Assembly: GCA_003415625.1 (NCBI GenBank)
Contig: PYIU01000010.1
Coordinates: 434,001-498,000 of the forward strand
Direction: 5' to 3'
Length of the DNA: 64,000 bases
Source: Aquanectria penicillioides
Lineage: Eukaryota; Ascomycota; Sordariomycetes; Hypocreales; Nectriaceae
Below, piece by piece: positions 59,654-64,000 of this stretch (position 1 is the stretch's first letter; each line of letters begins with the position of its first letter). Made by a program: the position numbers and the translations under genes. The notes beneath the pieces were generated by a model. The model saw only the letters and a list, made by a program, of their open reading frames with translations. It did not search any database and was not told where the DNA came from.

Positions 59654-61806
59654 GGCGTCTGGTATTGACGGTAATGGCTGTATTAATTGAGGCGGTTTTG
59701 CTAAAGATGATTGCTGTGCAGTGTGTCCAAGAAGATGCGCACAGGGTCAAGCTGTGAATTCTACTACCACTATATACGGAGCCCTTTTTCTATTTGGTGA
59801 ATTTGTCAAGTTGTAGGGAGAGACTTTTTTGCACCCTCGTGATCAATATCTGGGTGGATATGAGAAGCCCAATTGTTGCCGACATGGCCGATATGCGAGC
59901 CGACGAGTGGGTCTGGGGGCTTCCGGGAGCTTGCTTAACCAATTGTGGTGATGGTGTCGACTAGACACGGCATCAGCTTCACCTTGGGCAAGGTTTCACT
60001 GGGCAGTCACCGAAATGGTGGGTGTCTAATTTCCATGCGGCCCTTGATGCTCCCTGGTTTCCGTGGAGGTTGATGCTCGCCTCGAATCTTGAATCTGTGC
60101 ACGAGGTGCTCAATTGTATCCTCACCAATCGTGTCAAAGCTAGAGGGGACTGAGAAAAGCAAGCTGGAGGGGATTGCATCGAGTATTGTATCCCGTGTGG
60201 ATCAAAAGGCACACTCTCACACTGCTTTCACACTGCTTATTTTCCTTGGCCTTGTCACCTGAATCACAAAAATGAAAAAAAAAATAAAAAAATCGGGAGA
60301 CTGTGTCATTGGGTATGGGACAGAGTCGCTAAGTTCGTTTGTTGCTGCTCCGTCTGTTGTTGTCTTCCACACTAAAGAGAGACGACGAAAAAGGCATCCG
60401 ATTCACATCACGTTGTTGTGCTGGGACATAGTGAGACCATCGCGACACGCCTCAATTGTCCCCCACGTTAAAAAAAAACAAAAAACACAGAGAAGCGCCA
60501 AATCCCGGCTCACGATGCCACGTGAAAGGGTCATGTGAAGGGCAGAGTCTTCCAAGCCTCTCTTGTGGCAAACGAGTCGGTAAGGGCTGCGGTACTTTTG
60601 GGAGCTCCGACGGTCGGCTTTTTAGAAGAAGCAACTTCGCCGAGCCATTGTAATTGCACGGATACGAGGGGTTCAAATTGGGTGCGACTTTAGCCGACCA
60701 CGATGAGTGAGTGCGAGTTGCTTCACCAGGAGATGTTGAAAAGAATTCACGGTTTCGCATCTCGACGTTCGACAATTTCAAGCATGGGAACGGACCAACA
60801 AATCTACATCTGTATTGCCACATTGTAATCGAGCTGTCAGATCCAACCCAAGGGATTCTGGCTGCACTAAGGAACCCCCAAATTCTCGAATGATGGGAGC
60901 GTGGGATGACCCATCCCATGTGCTCTCGTGTTGGTACTGAGCGGGGCCTAGTGGATTCAGCCGCTATAGCCATGTGCAAATCGAGTCATTTATGCCACAG
61001 TAGCATTGTTCCAAATTCGACATGGCCTTGGGACAAGCTACGTTCACTTTGTTTTCTCCCCCCTACTTTGTATTTCTGTGCAATTTGTTGCCGCATTTTG
61101 CAAGTCCAGCAAGCTCTCGGCGTTGATGAGGCCTTGCTGTCAATGCCCTCGCAAATTCCGAGCGAACCGAGCCGGTAACGCCGACGGCTCGTTGGTGGCT
61201 GGCTCGCAAGAACCCAGTCGTGTGGGTCCATCTTGAACTGGAGCTCGAGACATTCCTTTCTGATTTTGACCAAGATGGCGGTTGGATTGATGGGAGTCTG
61301 TGTCGAAGCGACAAAGGCACTCTTCGAGTTCACTTTTATTTCTTTGCGATGGTGACTCGTGAATTTCCCCTCACTTATCTAAATCTCCGGACCCAGAACA
61401 TCCCGACTCTGTTGTAAGTAGCTCAACCGTTTCCATCCATACCAAGAGAACGGCCAAACAGGAACGATGTTCTATTTTCTTCAACATCTTGTAGTGTTGA
61501 TAACGCATCCGCATTCCTGCGTCCCTGAATGACCCCACAGTTGTCAGAGGGAACAGGGGACGCGGATTGGCAGGTTTTGGGACGGTTACGAACATGGCCC
61601 ACTTCGTTGACACTCAACGTTTGCTAACACCGAGTCTTCGGAGTCAATACCTCGGCGTGTCGGATCAACGCGCTTGAAGTAAGTGAAAGCCAACGTCAAG
61701 ATGATGGAAATACTTATATGGTACACTGCAAAATCAATTGAGGTTCGAATCAAACCGGATCAGCTGTCTACCTTTATTCATTCAATATTTCTTTGACCTT
61801 AACACG
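59654..61806. other. Long divergent intergenic region
   Basis: 2.15 kb between the SDR start and the alpha/beta hydrolase start. It holds two promoters. Long frames on the minus strand around 60452-60979 have no recognisable motif. A-rich tracts occur near 60270-60290 and 60470-60485. Confidence 0.5.
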
Positions 61807-62709
61807 ATGGAGTCTTTCACCTTGGAGCTTCCCAATGATACCGCTATTAGTGGGCTAAAAAATATCCCGACTGCCCCGACGACGCTAACCAACCGTCCCC
61901 TGCTTATTGGAATTCATGGCGCAGGCTACTGCTCTAAATATTTCGATGTTAGCACTGGTCACTCTGCTAAGCAGCTGAGCGATGACTTGAAAGTCCCATT
62001 TGTTGCCTTCAACCGCCCTGGTTACAAGGGCTCTTCGCCAATCGGACCCATTCCTGATGGTTCAACTTTTGCTGAAGAAAATGCACTCCTGCTTCACACC
62101 TTGATCTTCCCATCAATATGGGGGGAATTTGGTGTCCCTAACGGATGCACTGGCATTGTTTTGCTTTGCCACAGTCTCGGCACACCGAGTGCGATTATCG
62201 CCGCCACATATCACGCCAAGGAGAATCAATCACAATACCCTCTCAATGGTGTCGTGTTTTCTGGCATCGGCTCGCGACCGCACTCTGATATCATTGCTTT
62301 TCGCTCAAGGCAACAACAAGGCCTGCCCCCGTCTGAAACATTGACCGAGTTGATGCTACCATTATCAACAACGGAGAAGGAGATTCTAGAGGCTGAGAAG
62401 AAATTGAGAGGCCATCCGCCAGTTGGTGACATCGAGACGTCATCGAAAGTCTGGGTCCCGCGATGGAAATCTGAATGGGGGCCTTATGTCAAGACAAATG
62501 TTATGATTGGCTTGGCAGAAGCTGATAGGATCTGGGTCGGAAATGATGAGCACCTGCAAGATCTTGCCAGTGGATTCACCGCAAGCCCGAGAGTCGAGCG
62601 GATCCTTTTGACTGGGGCCCCGCATAATATCGAAATGAGTCGCTGGTCTCAAAAATGGTACCGACAAGTGTTCGAGTTTGCGGTGCAGAGTGTTCAATCT
62701 ATGGCGTAA
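61807..62709 (+). CDS. Alpha/beta hydrolase
   Basis: Single exon, 300 residues from ATG 61807 (MESFTLELP); the frame is open further upstream but without a better start. The core motifs are PLLIGIHGAGYCSKYF (oxyanion HGAG), VAFNRPGYKGSSP (family D/NxPGxG turn), nucleophile elbow LLCHSLGTPS (Ser at about residue 120) and a late His in LTGAPHNIEMSR. Acidic residue candidates lie in GLAEADRIW. It has no signal peptide and should be cytosolic. The fold includes esterases, lactonases and C-C hydrolases; the sequence does not decide. It converges on the MDR reductase gene 150 bases away. Confidence 0.85.
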   Translation: MESFTLELPNDTAISGLKNIPTAPTTLTNRPLLIGIHGAGYCSKYFDVSTGHSAKQLSDDLKVPFVAFNRPGYKGSSPIGPIPDGSTFAEENALLLHTLIFPSIWGEFGVPNGCTGIVLLCHSLGTPSAIIAATYHAKENQSQYPLNGVVFSGIGSRPHSDIIAFRSRQQQGLPPSETLTELMLPLSTTEKEILEAEKKLRGHPPVGDIETSSKVWVPRWKSEWGPYVKTNVMIGLAEADRIWVGNDEHLQDLASGFTASPRVERILLTGAPHNIEMSRWSQKWYRQVFEFAVQSVQSMA

Positions 62710-62858
62710 ACATGTGTACCGGGTATAAAACGTGCAGGCAGAATGTTGCTGCTTTTCCATCTCAAACAACAATGTCAGTCTGTATTCTTGTACTTAAATA
62801 AATGCCGGCCTCCGCTCCCGCTATCTAGTTTTGCGCGACGAGATCAAAGAGCAATCTA

Positions 62859-63941
62859 CTACATCAAAACAACAAGCTTCCCTCCCGATACTTCCTTGTG
62901 CCTTAACTTATCAAGACCGGCAACAATATCGTCAAACCCTCCCCGGCTAATTGTAATCGGAGGAGGCCTTAAAAACTCTGTAAGTCTTGGAAGACTCGCG
63001 TAAAACCGGACCAGTCCATTTCGATCGGCTAGATTTGCCTCAAATGTGGGACCTATCGGTGGCAAAATCTGAATAGTTTTCCCAAATAATGTGTAAGCTA
63101 TGACCCAGTCATATTTAACACCAGGGGTCTTCGATTGACCTCTAGGAAGTACCGTCACTACCTTGCCACCTTGGTTCTTGATGACTTCAGCACATATATC
63201 GGTGGATCTACCCTCGCTGTAACAGTCGACAGCATACGCAATGCTTGGAAAGTCTTTGACAATATTTTCAACGATTAAAGGATCATTATAGTCAAAAATG
63301 GTATCTGCACCGTATCTCTTAACCAGGCCATGTGAACGAGGGGAAGCTGTCGCGACGACTGTATGTCCAACAGCCTTGGCGAGTTGAATGTGCATCACAC
63401 CGGCACTCGTTGCGCCACCGTAGATGAATATCGCTTTTCCTACTGGATTGGCAGGAAGTGAAGGCTGTTCATCAGCCCAAGGGAGACCAAGACGCAGGTG
63501 GAGGGATAGCATTGCCGTCACCGCTGATATTCCGTAAGTCGAGGCATCAGCATCACTCATGTGGTCAGGGATGTGCCAGGCGAGATCGACATCAGTCTTG
63601 AGGTATTCGGCAAAAGCTCCGCGATCGCTGGAAATTCCTCCATGGATAACGCCAGCTACCCGGTCACCAATCTTCCACATATTGGCGGCATTCACCCCAA
63701 CTTGGACAACCTTGCCAGCATAGTCGCAGCCAGTGGTGGACCCAGGCGGCGAGAAGGCGTCGATGTTTTTAAAGTCTGTTGGGTTCAATGCCACCGCCTT
63801 GACTCTAACGAGGATCTCATCATCTGAAATGGTTGGCTTGGGAATATCTATGACCTGAACGCCAGGCCCCCATATTGTCATGCCACTGGCCAGGTTGATC
63901 AGCCGATTGGCGATGTTGCGGTTAGTAACAAGGGCCTTCAT
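62859..63941 (-). CDS. Zinc-less MDR oxidoreductase, trans-enoyl-reductase-like
   Basis: Single exon, 360 residues from ATG 63941 (MKALVTNRN); an in-frame ATG at 63989 would add sixteen residues. The N-terminal GroES-like domain shows VKAVALNPTDFKNIDAF and GCDYAGKVVQVG, with no structural-zinc Cys cluster. The nucleotide-binding domain has IFIYGGATSAGVMHIQLAK. The AVDCYSEG segment follows, and the C-terminus ends EVSGGKLVVLM. This pattern is that of the LovC/ToxD-type enoyl reductases that partner polyketide synthases, but also of stand-alone quinone/enoyl reductases. No PKS lies in the window, so the stand-alone role is more likely here unless a cluster begins to the right. NADPH-dependent and cytosolic. 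Confidence 0.88.
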   Translation of the reverse strand: MKALVTNRNIANRLINLASGMTIWGPGVQVIDIPKPTISDDEILVRVKAVALNPTDFKNIDAFSPPGSTTGCDYAGKVVQVGVNAANMWKIGDRVAGVIHGGISSDRGAFAEYLKTDVDLAWHIPDHMSDADASTYGISAVTAMLSLHLRLGLPWADEQPSLPANPVGKAIFIYGGATSAGVMHIQLAKAVGHTVVATASPRSHGLVKRYGADTIFDYNDPLIVENIVKDFPSIAYAVDCYSEGRSTDICAEVIKNQGGKVVTVLPRGQSKTPGVKYDWVIAYTLFGKTIQILPPIGPTFEANLADRNGLVRFYASLPRLTEFLRPPPITISRGGFDDIVAGLDKLRHKEVSGGKLVVLM

Positions 63942-64000
63942 GAGCAATGGAAAATGTGATGCGACAATTGGCTTCAGTGCTGAGTACAAAAGTCGAATTG

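Noticed and set aside
60452..60979. 175-codon minus-strand frame
   Set aside because: No conserved motif, ends in low-complexity Phe run from an A-rich tract; lies in a promoter region.

Overview
This window is nuclear DNA of a filamentous ascomycete (Pezizomycotina). Genes are mostly multi-exon with short GT-AG introns (about 46-110 bases) and visible CTAAC/CTGAC-type branch sites. The families are typical of soil or plant-associated Sordariomycetes, and Hypocreales (Fusarium-like) is my best guess: HeLo-domain proteins, Zn2Cys6 regulators, DAO-type flavoenzymes, DUF8021, tyrosinase, UNC93-like and Dal5-like transporters, and fungal rhodopsin-domain proteins. No PKS, NRPS or terpene synthase is present, so this is not a classical secondary-metabolite cluster. 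I assembled exons by hand from splice sites and reading-frame continuity. The total coding length is a multiple of three in every intact gene.

Layout. 1-12.5 kb: a 5'-truncated HeLo/pseudokinase gene, a secreted DUF8021 protein, a tRNA-Val with an intron (- strand), a Dal5-like transporter, a complete five-exon HeLo/pseudokinase gene (- strand) and a membrane-anchored SDR. 13.6-15.2 kb: a sugar transporter gene with three in-frame stops and otherwise intact structure. 15.5-26.5 kb: a possible catabolic neighbourhood. It has two DAO-type FAD oxidases, an UNC93-like transporter, a HAD hydrolase and a DHA1 transporter, arranged as two divergent pairs (oxidase/transporter and oxidase/HAD) over GATA-rich promoters. 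29.7-35.7 kb: a salicylate-hydroxylase-like monooxygenase, a Zn2Cys6 regulator with an apparent frameshift in its zinc cluster, and a secreted epoxide hydrolase. 37.2-47.6 kb: a large multispan membrane protein, a tyrosinase with a premature stop near its C-terminus, a type-B carboxylesterase and a copper amine oxidase. 48.4-53.5 kb: a decayed ketoreductase, a decayed Zn2Cys6/Fungal_trans_2 regulator and a rhodopsin-domain membrane protein with one apparent frameshift. 55.9-64 kb: a GMC oxidoreductase, an SDR, an alpha/beta hydrolase and a zinc-less MDR enoyl-reductase-like enzyme.

How the genes may work together. The two DAO oxidases and the copper amine oxidase release ammonia or amine plus H2O2 from C-N substrates. 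All three end in peroxisomal (PTS1-type) tripeptides: SRL, PKL and PKL. Together with the clustered HGATAR sites in the divergent promoters, this suggests nitrogen-source scavenging under GATA-factor control. The two HeLo/pseudokinase genes have the same domain logic as the necroptosis executor MLKL (helical-bundle domain plus dead kinase). They are the most interesting candidates for an under-described system here.

The window has an unusual load of broken or apparently broken genes (six). Some carry substitutions only, others one-base indels, so both true decay and assembly error must be considered.
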